Assembly: GCF_037948395.1 (NCBI RefSeq)
Contig: NZ_CP149940.1
Location: forward strand, 496,001 to 560,000
Length of the DNA: 64,000 nucleotides
Origin: Serratia nevei
GTDB taxonomy: Bacteria; Pseudomonadota; Gammaproteobacteria; Enterobacterales; Enterobacteriaceae
Direction: 5' to 3'
This document shows positions 43,495-51,567 of the stretch, piece after piece (positions within the stretch are counted from its first letter, which is position 1; each line of letters begins with the position of its first letter). Position numbers and translations under genes: made by a program. Below the pieces are notes generated by a model. The model saw only the letters and a list, made by a program, of their open reading frames with translations, did no database searches and had not been told where the DNA came from.

Positions 43495-43872
43495 ATGTCA
43501 TTGGATACCGCCGATTTTCCGCTGGTATGGATGCGCCAAAACGGGCGCGATACCCAGGCCGAACTGGCCGAATTCAGCGCGCTGCTGGCGCGCGCCGAAC
43601 CCTTTGTCCTGATGACCGACCGCAGCGTCGGCGATGAAGAACAAGAACATGACCGCGATGCCCGCACCCAGGTCGCGCTGTGGAAGCGCGATAACCGTGA
43701 GGCGCTGAAGCTGTGGGTGAAAGGCATGATCATGCTGGAACCGGACGACGCCAAACGCGCGGCGGCGGAAGAATTCGCCGAATACGGCGCCAAGTTCTGG
43801 GGCTATCCGGTGCTGGTGGCCGCCGATGAAGCCGCAGGGCGGGTATTGGCGCAGACATTATTGTTAAAATAA
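43495..43872 (+). CDS. small conserved-looking protein, function unknown
   Basis: A 125-residue soluble acidic/helical protein. GAGGAAA lies seven bases before the ATG. Contains VWMRQNGRDTQAELAEFSALL and KLWVKGMIMLEPDDAKRAAAEEFA. No motif I recognise. It is divergent from an AraC regulator and 10 bases upstream of a Rob-like gene, so part of one regulated operon. Confidence 0.72.
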   Translation: MSLDTADFPLVWMRQNGRDTQAELAEFSALLARAEPFVLMTDRSVGDEEQEHDRDARTQVALWKRDNREALKLWVKGMIMLEPDDAKRAAAEEFAEYGAKFWGYPVLVAADEAAGRVLAQTLLLK

Positions 43873-43882
43873 GGGGAATACC

Positions 43883-44758
43883 ATGCACCAGCAACAGGTG
43901 ATTGAACAGCTGCTGGCCTGGATCGAGCAGAGCCTGGATCAGCCGCTGACGCTGGACGACATTGCCGCCAAGTCCGGCTACTCCAAGTGGCATTTGCAGC
44001 GGATGTTCAAGCAACATACCGGCCATATTCTCGGCACTTACGCCCGCCGCAGAAGGCTGACCGCCGCCGCGCGCGAACTGCGCCTGACCGGCACCAGCGT
44101 GGCCTGCATCGCTGATACTTACCAGTTTGATTCGCAGCAGACCTTCACCCGTTGCTTCCGCAAACAGTTCGGTCTGCCGCCGGCCAGCTATCGCCGCAGC
44201 CAGGATTGGTCGAGCTACGGCCTGCAGCCGCCGCTGCGGCTGACCGAAACGCCGTTGCCGCAGGCCGACATCGTGACGCTGCCCGCCATGCAGCTGGTGG
44301 GCAACACCCAGCGCCGCAGCTTTACGCTGGGGCAGCTGGCGGCCTCCAAGTGCGAGCTGCGCCGCCACGCCTGGCGGCAACTGCTGCAGCCGCAGGCGCT
44401 GCCGGAGGTGGTATACGGCCTCACCAGTCTGGAGGTCGACAGGCAACGCCGGGGTAATCCGCGCATGGCCTATACCGCCGCTCTGCCGGACGAAGGGGCG
44501 ATGGGGGAGCGGGTGATTATCGAACAGGGGGAGTATGCCCGTTTCACCTATCAAGGGCAGGCGGAAGGGTTACAAAACTTTATCGTGCGGCTGTACGACA
44601 CCGCGATGCCGCAGATGAACGCCGTCCGCCGGCCGGGGCAGGATATTGAGCGTTTCTACCCGGCGCAGGAGGGCAGCTGCCCGCTCGGCGGCGCGGCGAT
44701 CCGCTGCGAATATCTGATCCCTATTCGGCGGGTGGAAGCGTTGGCCGCCGCCGGTTAG
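43883..44758 (+). CDS. Rob-like AraC-family regulator with GyrI-like C-domain
   Basis: A 291-residue homologue of E. coli Rob. The N-terminal MarA/SoxS/Rob DNA-binding domain (about 5-105) has SLDQPLTLDDIAAKSGYSKWHLQRMFK and YQFDSQQTFTRCFRKQFGLPPASYRRS. The C-terminal GyrI-like effector domain (about 120-285) ends CEYLIPIRRVE. It is diverged from Rob and the usual rob neighbours are missing, so it is called a paralogue. It could control stress or efflux genes. Confidence 0.85.
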   Translation: MHQQQVIEQLLAWIEQSLDQPLTLDDIAAKSGYSKWHLQRMFKQHTGHILGTYARRRRLTAAARELRLTGTSVACIADTYQFDSQQTFTRCFRKQFGLPPASYRRSQDWSSYGLQPPLRLTETPLPQADIVTLPAMQLVGNTQRRSFTLGQLAASKCELRRHAWRQLLQPQALPEVVYGLTSLEVDRQRRGNPRMAYTAALPDEGAMGERVIIEQGEYARFTYQGQAEGLQNFIVRLYDTAMPQMNAVRRPGQDIERFYPAQEGSCPLGGAAIRCEYLIPIRRVEALAAAG

Positions 44759-44832
44759 GCGGCGGTTCTCGCAAAAAATCGCCTTCGTGGCGCGTCAGGT
44801 TACAAAAAATTGCGATATTACATCGGTAATGG

Positions 44833-44862
44833 TTCACACTTTGATTGATGTGCACATATAAT
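44833..44862 (+). promoter_or_regulatory. candidate ldtB promoter
   Basis: TTCACA (44833-44838), 18-bp spacer, perfect TATAAT (44857-44862), giving a 5' untranslated region of about 120 bases. Confidence 0.6.
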
Positions 44863-44991
44863 GCGCATCCGGTCAAATCCCCCCTGGTTTTTCAGGCCGC
44901 AGCGCCGTTGGCTGCCGGCTGAAATGCAATGGGGTAAAGTGGCCGTAGAAACCGATACCCATAATCGCCAGTGGCCTTGACCAACACGAAG

Positions 44992-45912
44992 ATGAAAATG
45001 AGCATTCGCGCGTTATTAACCCTGTTTACGGCACTGGTTGCATTCAGCCAGGCTGCCTTCGCCGTCGTCTACCCGCTGCCGCCAAAAGACAGCCGTTTGG
45101 TGGGCGAGAATATCCAAATCACCGTACCGGAAGACAGCAAACTGCCGCTGGAAAGCTTCGCCGCCCAGTATCAGATGGGGCTGAGCAACATGCTGGAGGC
45201 CAACCCGGGCGTGGATCCGTTCCTGCCGAAGGCCGGCAGCACCCTGACCATCCCGCAGCAGCTGATCCTGCCGGACGCGCCGCGTGAAGGCATCATCATC
45301 AACAGCGCCGAGATGCGTCTGTACTACTACCCGAAAGGATCTAACACCGTGGTGGTGCTGCCGATCGGTATCGGCCAGCTGGGTAAAGACACCCCGCTGA
45401 ACTGGACCACTACCGTACAGCGCAAGAAAGACGGCCCGACCTGGACGCCGACCGCCAAGATGCGCGCCGAATATGCGGCCGACGGTGAAATCCTGCCTGC
45501 GGTGTTCCCGGCCGGCCCGGATAACCCGATGGGGCTGTATGCGCTGTATGTTGGCCGCCTGTATGCCATTCACGGCACCAACGCCAACTTCGGCATCGGC
45601 CTGCGCGTGAGCCACGGCTGCGTGCGTCTGCGCGCCGACGACATCAAGTACCTGTTCGAGAAAGTGCCGGTCGGCACCCGCGTGCAGTTCATCAACGAAC
45701 CGATGAAAGCCACCGTCGAGCCGGACGGCTCGCGCTACGTGGAAGTGCACAACCCGCTGTCGGCCAACGAAGAGCAGCTGCAATCGAAAGATCCGGTGCC
45801 GCTGACCATTTCCGCGCCGGTCGGCAAAGTGCTGATGGACGCCGGCGTCAACCAGAGCGAAGTGGACGCGGCGATCAAGGCCCGTTCCGGTATGCCGGTG
45901 AAAGTGAACTGA
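44992..45912 (+). CDS. ldtB: L,D-transpeptidase LdtB (YbiS)
   Basis: A 306-residue periplasmic L,D-transpeptidase that attaches Braun lipoprotein to peptidoglycan. A signal peptide ([24 protein letters not shown]) is followed by a LysM-like region ([24 protein letters not shown]). The YkuD domain has [17 protein letters not shown] DNPMGLYAL and the catalytic [21 protein letters not shown] with the nucleophile Cys. It is much closer to E. coli YbiS than to ErfK or YcfS. The start is ambiguous among 44971, 44992 and 44998; 44992 best matches YbiS. Confidence 0.93.
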   Translation: MKMSIRALLTLFTALVAFSQAAFAVVYPLPPKDSRLVGENIQITVPEDSKLPLESFAAQYQMGLSNMLEANPGVDPFLPKAGSTLTIPQQLILPDAPREGIIINSAEMRLYYYPKGSNTVVVLPIGIGQLGKDTPLNWTTTVQRKKDGPTWTPTAKMRAEYAADGEILPAVFPAGPDNPMGLYALYVGRLYAIHGTNANFGIGLRVSHGCVRLRADDIKYLFEKVPVGTRVQFINEPMKATVEPDGSRYVEVHNPLSANEEQLQSKDPVPLTISAPVGKVLMDAGVNQSEVDAAIKARSGMPVKVN

Positions 45913-45940
45913 TTGCCTCGGGCTTCAGTGAACGCGATAA

Positions 45941-45966
45941 AAAGACGCCTGCGGGCGTCTTTTTTT
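45941..45966 (+). terminator. ldtB terminator
   Basis: AGACGCC-tgc-GGGCGTCT followed by seven T, 30 bases after the ldtB stop. Confidence 0.9.
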
Positions 45967-46004
45967 ATGGCTGTTGAATCTTTATCTCTGCCGAGAGGGT
46001 TAAT

Positions 46005-46421
46005 TTATTTTTTTCCCACCATCGTCTGTAAAGCGAAAAGCGCCGACTCATATTGCTCTTTATTGACCCGTTCAAGGTACCTGTTATCAATCGCGTCGGC
46101 GATTGGGCGGCTGGCTTCGAACAGCGCCTGTCCCGCAGGCGTCAGGTAAATAAATCGGCGGCGCTTGTCCTGCTCGCCTGCTTCACGCTTTAACAGACCT
46201 TTCCCTTCCATTCGGCTGAGTAATTCAGCCAGCGCGGCTTTACTGCTGATTGCCGCCTCCATTAACTCGACTTGCTCAATACCCGGAGTTTCTGAAACGG
46301 TGGCCAGAATGGAATATTGCTGTTTACTGAGTTCAGGGAGCGATTTCTGCCATTGAGAACTATGATCCTGAAGCAACTCGCGGATGAGATGGAAAAAAGT
46401 ATTGGCCAGCGTTCTGTTCAT
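46005..46421 (-). CDS. MarR-family regulator of the hydroxyarylic acid decarboxylase operon
   Basis: A 138-residue protein from ATG 46421 (MNRTLANTFF; AAGGAA upstream). The winged HTH has VELMEAAISSKAALAELLSRMEGKGLLKREAGEQDKRRRFIYLTPAG. It is divergent from vdcBCD, and two TTCGT-TACGAA palindromes lie in the shared promoter region. It probably represses the operon until a phenolic acid binds. Confidence 0.9.
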   Translation of the reverse strand: MNRTLANTFFHLIRELLQDHSSQWQKSLPELSKQQYSILATVSETPGIEQVELMEAAISSKAALAELLSRMEGKGLLKREAGEQDKRRRFIYLTPAGQALFEASRPIADAIDNRYLERVNKEQYESALFALQTMVGKK

Positions 46422-46505
46422 ACGTTTATTCCTTAAGAGGAAAAAAGCGAGCAATAATATCAATATAACAAAACTGACCGCTAAGAGATACTTGCCCTGG
46501 CAGGT

Positions 46506-46521
46506 CGTTCGTTTACGAACG
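46506..46521. promoter_or_regulatory. MarR-type operator 1
   Basis: CGTTCGTTTACGAACG, near-perfect palindrome, about 85 bases before the MarR gene start on its own side of the divergent region. Confidence 0.75.
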
Positions 46522-46575
46522 GTTACATCTTGCCCGCTTGTTTTATCCCGATCCCAGGGCTAGATTTGACATATT

Positions 46576-46589
46576 GTTCGTATACGAAC
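46576..46589. promoter_or_regulatory. MarR-type operator 2
   Basis: GTTCGTATACGAAC, a perfect 14-bp palindrome, 16 bases before the vdcB ATG and just after TTGACA (46566-46571). Same half-site as operator 1. Confidence 0.8.
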
Positions 46590-46604
46590 TTTGTCGAGGT
46601 AGGC

Positions 46605-47192
46605 ATGAGATTAACGATCGCGATGACGGGTGCTACCGGGGCACCGCTCGGTACGGCGCTTCTCCAGGCCCTGAAAGATATCGAAGGTATAGAGACGCAT
46701 TTGATCTTGAGCCGGTGGGCCAAAAAGACCATTGAACTTGAAACAAAGCACAGCCTACGTGACGTGATGGCGATGGCTGATGTCACACACAGTGCGGCCG
46801 ACCAGGCCGCCACGATCTCCTCGGGTTCATTTCGCATGGATGGCATGATCATTATTCCCTGCAGCATGAAAACGTTGGCGGGAATTCGCGCGGGTTATGC
46901 CGAGGGGCTTATTGGCCGAGCGGCGGATGTCATGATTAAAGAAGGGCGGAAGCTGGTGTTGGTTCCAAGGGAAACGCCGCTGAGCGCCATCCACCTGGAA
47001 AATATGCTGGCGCTCTCGAAGCTGGGCGTTTCATTGGTCCCCCCGATGCCCGCTTATTATAACCATCCCACTCATATTGATGACGTCACCGATCATATTG
47101 TCGCACGGGTTCTGGACCAGTTTGGCCTTGATTACAGCCGGGCAAAACGCTGGGCTGGATTAAAAAAAGAGGTTTACAGTCAGGAGGGTTAA
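46605..47192 (+). CDS. vdcB: hydroxyarylic acid decarboxylase subunit B (UbiX-like flavin prenyltransferase)
   Basis: A 195-residue flavoprotein of the UbiX/Pad1 family: RLTIAMTGATGAPLGTALLQAL, SSGSFRMDGMIIIPCSMKTLAGIRAGYAEGL, RKLVLVPRETPLSAIHLENML. It makes prenylated FMN for the UbiD-type subunit C. The ATG at 46605 follows GAGGTAGG. It overlaps nothing; subunit C starts two bases after its stop. Confidence 0.93.
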   Translation: MRLTIAMTGATGAPLGTALLQALKDIEGIETHLILSRWAKKTIELETKHSLRDVMAMADVTHSAADQAATISSGSFRMDGMIIIPCSMKTLAGIRAGYAEGLIGRAADVMIKEGRKLVLVPRETPLSAIHLENMLALSKLGVSLVPPMPAYYNHPTHIDDVTDHIVARVLDQFGLDYSRAKRWAGLKKEVYSQEG

Positions 47193-47194
47193 AT

Positions 47195-48622
47195 ATGGCT
47201 TATGACGATCTTCGAAGTTATTTGGCGGCATTGGATAAGGCCGGGCAATTACTCGACATTGCCGAGGAGGTGCAGGCGGAACCGGATATCGCCGCGGCGG
47301 CCAACGCCACCGGAAGAATCGGTGAGGGCGCCCCCGCCATTGCATTCAGGAACATTAAAGGCTTTGAACATGCGCATGTGGTGATGAACACCCTCGGCTC
47401 ATGGCAGAATCACGCCATCGCGCTGGGCCTGCCGCCGACCACGCCGGTGAAACAGCAAATCGATGAGTATATTCGCCGCTGGGATCATTTCCCTGTCTCT
47501 GCAGAGCGCCGCGATAATCCTCCCTGGGCGCAAAATGAGGTCAACGGCGAGGAGATTAATCTGTTTGAAATCCTGCCGTTGTTTCGCCTAAACGACGGCG
47601 ACGGCGGTTTTTATCTGGATAAGGCCTGCATCGTTTCCCGTGATCCTGAAGATCCCGCTCATTTCGGCAAGCAAAACGTCGGCATTTACCGTATGGAGGT
47701 GAAGGGCAAACGCAAGCTGGGTTTGCAACCGGTGCCGATGCACGACATCGCGCTGCATCTGCATAAAGCCGAAGAGCGCGGAGAGGATCTGCCGATTGCC
47801 ATTACGCTGGGCAACGATCCCATCATTACGCTGATGGGGGCGACGCCGTTGAAATACGATCAGTCGGAGTATGAGATGGCCGGCGCCCTGCGCGAAAGCC
47901 CCTATCCGATAGCGACGGCCCCTTTGACCGGCTTCGATGTGCCGTGGGGGTCTGAAGTGATCATCGAAGGGGTGATTGAAGGCCGCAAGCGCGAGATTGA
48001 AGGCCCGTTCGGCGAATTTACGGGCCATTATTCCGGTGGCCGCAACATGACGGTGGTGCGTATCGATAAGGTTTCTTACCGAACACGGCCGATTTTTGAA
48101 TCCCTGTATCTGGGCATGCCCTGGACAGAAATCGACTATCTGATGGGGCCGGCCACCTGCGTGCCGTTGTATCAGCAGCTGAAAGCCGAGTTTCCGGAAG
48201 TGCAGGCGGTCAATGCGATGTATACCCACGGGCTGCTCGTCATCATTTCCACCAAAAAGCGTTACGGCGGCTTCGCGCGCGCGGTGGGGATGCGGGCAAT
48301 GACCACGCCGCACGGATTGGGCTATGTGAAAATGGTGATCATGGTCGATGAGGATGTCGATCCCTTCAATCTGCCGCAGGTCATGTGGGCGCTGTCCGCC
48401 AAGGTCAATCCGGCCGGCGATCTGGTGCAATTGCCGAACATGTCCGTGCTGGAACTGGATCCCGGCTCCAGCCCCGCGGGGATTACCGACAAGTTGATCA
48501 TCGACGCGACAACGCCGGTGGCTCCGGATGCGCGTGGCCACTACAGTCAGCCGGTCAAGGATTTACCTGAGACCGCCCTGTGGGTGGATAAATTAACCGC
48601 CATGTTGGCTAACCGTCCTTAA
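47195..48622 (+). CDS. vdcC: hydroxyarylic acid decarboxylase subunit C (UbiD family)
   Basis: A 475-residue UbiD-family decarboxylase acting on 4-hydroxybenzoate, vanillate or similar. Family blocks include PGEFTGHYSGG-type GPFGEFTGHYSGGRNMTVVRI, LGNDPIITLMGATPLKY and the ERD-motif region EYEMAGALRESPYPIATAPLTG, plus VDEDVDPFNLPQVMWAL. It uses the prenyl-FMN cofactor supplied by subunit B. Genes B, C and D are contiguous, as in Bacillus bsdBCD and Klebsiella. Confidence 0.94.
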   Translation: MAYDDLRSYLAALDKAGQLLDIAEEVQAEPDIAAAANATGRIGEGAPAIAFRNIKGFEHAHVVMNTLGSWQNHAIALGLPPTTPVKQQIDEYIRRWDHFPVSAERRDNPPWAQNEVNGEEINLFEILPLFRLNDGDGGFYLDKACIVSRDPEDPAHFGKQNVGIYRMEVKGKRKLGLQPVPMHDIALHLHKAEERGEDLPIAITLGNDPIITLMGATPLKYDQSEYEMAGALRESPYPIATAPLTGFDVPWGSEVIIEGVIEGRKREIEGPFGEFTGHYSGGRNMTVVRIDKVSYRTRPIFESLYLGMPWTEIDYLMGPATCVPLYQQLKAEFPEVQAVNAMYTHGLLVIISTKKRYGGFARAVGMRAMTTPHGLGYVKMVIMVDEDVDPFNLPQVMWALSAKVNPAGDLVQLPNMSVLELDPGSSPAGITDKLIIDATTPVAPDARGHYSQPVKDLPETALWVDKLTAMLANRP

Positions 48623-48631
48623 GGAGCTCCT

Positions 48632-48859
48632 ATGATTTGTCCTCGTTGTGCCGATAAACAGATAGACGTCATGGCGCATTCACCGGTCAAGGGCGTATGG
48701 ACGGTATACCAGTGCCAGCACTGTCTTTATACCTGGCGGAATACCGAACCCGCCCGCAGAACGGAACGGGAGCATTATCCGCCTGAGTTTCGCATGACTC
48801 AGCAGGATATCGATAATGCGCCGGAAGTGCCGGCCATTCCTCCTCTTTTGACGAAATGA
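48632..48859 (+). CDS. vdcD: hydroxyarylic acid decarboxylase subunit D
   Basis: A 75-residue small subunit with two CxxC-type pairs (MICPRCADK; YQCQHCLYTWRN), likely a zinc ribbon, and the conserved YPPEFRMTQQDIDNAP tail. Needed for full decarboxylase activity in bsd/vdc systems. An intrinsic terminator follows. Confidence 0.93.
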   Translation: MICPRCADKQIDVMAHSPVKGVWTVYQCQHCLYTWRNTEPARRTEREHYPPEFRMTQQDIDNAPEVPAIPPLLTK

Positions 48860-48863
48860 ACCC

Positions 48864-48888
48864 AAAGACGGGCAAGAGCCCGTCTTTT
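48864..48888 (+). terminator. vdcBCD terminator
   Basis: AAAGACGGGC-aaga-GCCCGTCTTTT, five bases after the vdcD stop; separates the operon from idi. Confidence 0.85.
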
Positions 48889-48901
48889 GATGGAAATCGC
48901 T

Positions 48902-49507
48902 ATGATGAATAACGAAGACGTCGTTTTGCTCGATGCCGCCTGGCAGCCTTGCGGAACGATGCCGAAAAATCAGGTGCACACGCATCATACGCCGCTGCAT
49001 TTGGCCTTTTCATGCTACCTCTTTACCCCAGAGGGCAACGTGCTGGCCACAAGACGTGCGTTGAGTAAAACCGCCTGGCCGGGGGTTTGGACCAATTCCT
49101 TTTGCGGCCATCCCCTGCCGCAAGAGGCGCTGGCACAGGCGGTGATGCGCCGTGCCCAGGTTGAACTGGGCACGGAGGTGGAGCAGATAATGTTGCTGAG
49201 CGAAGCTTTCAGCTATCAGGCTACCGATGCGTCCGGTGTAATGGAAAATGAAGTTTGCCCGGTATTTGCCGCGCAAATAAAAGGCGCGCTCCATCGCAAT
49301 CCGGATGAGGTCGCGGATTATGCCTGGGTCGAGCTCAATCATTTAATGGCGGCGGTAAAATTAACGCCTTTTGGTTTCAGCCCGTGGATGGTTTCGCAAT
49401 TAAATACCGACGCGATAGCCGCAGGTTTGAAAGAATACCGGGATGCGATAATGGTCAAGCGTTCAGCGTTCAGCGGGCGGCGTAGGGGGAGGGCGGCAAT
49501 AAAATAA
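48902..49507 (+). CDS. idi: isopentenyl-diphosphate delta-isomerase, type I
   Basis: A 201-residue Nudix-fold isomerase that converts IPP and DMAPP. Metal and catalytic blocks: HTHHTPLHLAFSCYLF, KTAWPGVWTNSFCGHP with the catalytic Cys, ALAQAVMRRAQVELG (Nudix box) and GVMENEVCPVF with the catalytic Glu. The start is one of two adjacent ATGs (48902 or 48905). It lies downstream of the vdc terminator, so it probably has its own promoter. Confidence 0.93.
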   Translation: MMNNEDVVLLDAAWQPCGTMPKNQVHTHHTPLHLAFSCYLFTPEGNVLATRRALSKTAWPGVWTNSFCGHPLPQEALAQAVMRRAQVELGTEVEQIMLLSEAFSYQATDASGVMENEVCPVFAAQIKGALHRNPDEVADYAWVELNHLMAAVKLTPFGFSPWMVSQLNTDAIAAGLKEYRDAIMVKRSAFSGRRRGRAAIK

Positions 49508-49540
49508 ATAGCCACCGCGGGGGTGACTATCTATTCGTGC

Positions 49541-49849
49541 TTACAGGCTGCCGCCGACCGAGGTCGAGGTGGAGCCGATAGTTTCGCGGAAATGTTTTGC
49601 GTAGTCCGCCACTTCCTGCTGCGTATGGGTCAGGCCATATAGCCCCAGCCCCACACCGCCTGCGACGCCGCCGATGATGGTACCGACCAGTTGGCCGACG
49701 GCGCCGGCAATAAAGCCGCCGGCCCCTGCGGATTTGCCTGCAATCAGCGCGCCGGTCATGGCGCCGTCCAGCAACCCATCCCAGGCCGCGTTCAGATCGC
49801 CACCGCTAACGTACTGCTCTTCATATTGACTAAGTACTTTCATATACAA
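49541..49849 (-). CDS. class II microcin-like precursor with double-glycine leader
   Basis: A 102-residue precursor. The first 17 residues (MYMKVLSQYEEQYVSGG) have the double-glycine leader pattern of colicin V-type peptides, with Leu/Glu spacing and VSGG. The mature part of about 85 residues is Gly/Ala-rich, with glycine-zipper stretches (GGFIAGAVGQLVGTIIGGVAGGVGLGLYG) and a Ser/Gly tail (STSTSVGGSL). AAGGA lies upstream. No PCAT exporter, accessory protein or immunity gene is adjacent, so export would need a system elsewhere. It could also be a non-bacteriocin glycine-zipper peptide. Confidence 0.68.
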   Translation of the reverse strand: MYMKVLSQYEEQYVSGGDLNAAWDGLLDGAMTGALIAGKSAGAGGFIAGAVGQLVGTIIGGVAGGVGLGLYGLTHTQQEVADYAKHFRETIGSTSTSVGGSL

Positions 49850-50372
49850 TCCTTATAAATAAAAGGGTGACTTAGTGGGGTTAATTAATACCGAGAATAA
49901 CGCTGTGGCGCTATTCCACTTTAAAAATATAACAGCTGATAATCTGTTGGCAATAATATATCCAATGAGGAATATTGTTTGGTTATATATGCGACTATTT
50001 ATTTTCTGTCGATATTTTTATGACAGGGGTTGAGAATGTTCTTGGTTAAAAAAGGCGATATCACTGGAAACCCCATCATGCCCTTATTGCGGACGGGCTG
50101 CGGCGATTTCTTCTTGTCGTTGCCGTGGGCCCGCCGTGGCTGTCACTATTTTCACATTTCAGGCCCTGTCACCGGTGAGGAGAGTACGTCCGCCCTGTGA
50201 TTATTCCATTAAAAACTATAGCTAATTAATGGGTTATATCTCCGCGCTCGCCTCCCGTCATTGAAAGAATTCTCGCAAAAAATCCACACTGTGAAAATAA
50301 GATCACACAAGCGTAACAAAAGGTAAACAAACCCCTCCTATATTGGCTGCTTCGCTTTTGGGAGGGAGTGTC
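49850..50372. other. 523-base intergenic region
   Basis: Divergent promoter space for the microcin-like gene (AT-rich 49860-50030) and the exbD operon. It contains a 54-codon ORF (50036-50200 plus) of uncertain status and an inverted TGTGA-N8-TCACA (50289-50306). Confidence 0.5.
50036..50200 (+). CDS. doubtful 54-residue ORF
   Basis: ATG at 50036 with a GGGG nearby; encodes MFLVKKGDITGNPIM... ending TSAL. Contains two Cys and no membrane segment. No recognisable family, so it may be chance. Confidence 0.2.
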   Translation: MFLVKKGDITGNPIMPLLRTGCGDFFLSLPWARRGCHYFHISGPVTGEESTSAL

Positions 50373-50780
50373 ATGCGTAACTGGAACGAACCGAAAAAGA
50401 ATAAAGCGCACATCGAGCTGATCCCGATGATCGACGTGATGATGTTTTTATTGGTGTTTTTCGTCTTGATCAGCCTGAACGTCATTCCGGCGCTCGGGCT
50501 GAAAACGCAGCTGCCGTCTGCCGGCAGCGCGCAGCAGCTGAAACCGCAGAAAAAAGCGATCGTCACGCTGGGGGCTGACGAGCAGCTGCAGCTGGATGGC
50601 CAGCCGATTGCGCTCGACGCGTTGGTCAACACGCTGAAGCAACAGCAGCAGGCCAACCAGACCACCACCATCATCGTCAACAGCGACAAGGGCGTGGCGG
50701 TCGAGCGGCTGGTGGCGGTCATGGACAACCTGCGCCAGGGCGGTTTCCTCTCCGTCTCCATCGCGACACGGAAGCTGTGA
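50373..50780 (+). CDS. exbD: ExbD-like energiser subunit
   Basis: A 135-residue inner-membrane protein with one N-terminal helix containing the proton-path Asp in AHIELIPMIDVMMFLLVFFVLI, and a periplasmic domain ending LRQGGFLSVSIATRKL. GGGAGGGAG lies before the ATG. First gene of a dedicated TonB operon; probably a second copy in addition to the chromosomal housekeeping ExbBD. Confidence 0.9.
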   Translation: MRNWNEPKKNKAHIELIPMIDVMMFLLVFFVLISLNVIPALGLKTQLPSAGSAQQLKPQKKAIVTLGADEQLQLDGQPIALDALVNTLKQQQQANQTTTIIVNSDKGVAVERLVAVMDNLRQGGFLSVSIATRKL

Positions 50781-50781
50781 C

Positions 50782-51528
50782 ATGTATCTGCTCTATCGCT
50801 CACGTCATCTTTTCAGCTGGCTGCCGGCGCTGATTGTCGCCGGTTGCCTGCTGTTCGCCAGCCAGCAGGCGGCGCTGAAGATCCAGCCGCGCTACGACGA
50901 AACCGCCATCGAACTGGCGCTGGTGGAGCCTGAACCGGCGCCGGAACCCCAACCGGAAACGCCGCCGGAACCCCAGCCCGAACCGCCGCCGCCCGAGCCG
51001 GAGCCGATCCCCGAACCGGTCGTGCCGGCGCCGGAACCGATCGTGGAAGCCAAGCCGGTGCCGAAACCGCAGCCGAAGCCCAAACCCAAACCGGTGAAGG
51101 AGAAAGCCAAACCGGTAGAGAAGCCTAAAGCGACGCCGGCGCCTGCCGCCCCGCGCGCGCTGGTGAGCAAACCGGCGGCGCAGCCCGCACCGGCCGCCCC
51201 GGCGGCGCCGAAGGTGAACGCGCAGGCGATTGAAAACGGCTATCTGCTGGCCTTGCGCCGCGAGCTGGAACAGCGCAAGCGCTACCCGAGCGGGCGCCAG
51301 GCCTCGCTCGAGCGCCCGCAGGGCAACGTCGAAGTGTGGCTGGAGGTCGATCGCAGCGGGCGGGTGCTCTCTTCCGGCATCGCCAACAAAGCCGCCAGCA
51401 TGCTGCTGAACCGCGCGGCGATGAGCAGCCTGCAAAGCATCAGTTCAGTGAAGCCGTTCCCGAGCGAGGCGTTCGCCGGGCAAACAACCAAAAGATTTAC
51501 CGCAACGTTCAATTATCAGGCGCCTTAG
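50782..51528 (+). CDS. tonB: TonB-like protein
   Basis: A 248-residue protein: N-terminal anchor (LFSWLPALIVAGCLLFASQQAALK), a long Pro-Glu then Pro-Lys repeat region (about residues 45-150) that spans the periplasm, and a C-terminal TonB domain (about 165-248) with LLALRRELEQRKRYPSGRQASLE and NVEVWLEVDRSGRVL. It starts one base after the exbD stop. It probably serves the receptor encoded next. Confidence 0.9.
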   Translation: MYLLYRSRHLFSWLPALIVAGCLLFASQQAALKIQPRYDETAIELALVEPEPAPEPQPETPPEPQPEPPPPEPEPIPEPVVPAPEPIVEAKPVPKPQPKPKPKPVKEKAKPVEKPKATPAPAAPRALVSKPAAQPAPAAPAAPKVNAQAIENGYLLALRRELEQRKRYPSGRQASLERPQGNVEVWLEVDRSGRVLSSGIANKAASMLLNRAAMSSLQSISSVKPFPSEAFAGQTTKRFTATFNYQAP

Positions 51529-51567
51529 CGCAAGGGTTAATCGTTTGATTTTTATGGGATGCACACA

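Noticed and set aside
50289..50306. CRP-like TGTGA...TCACA upstream of exbD
   Set aside because: The spacer is 8 bases rather than the 6 needed for CRP.
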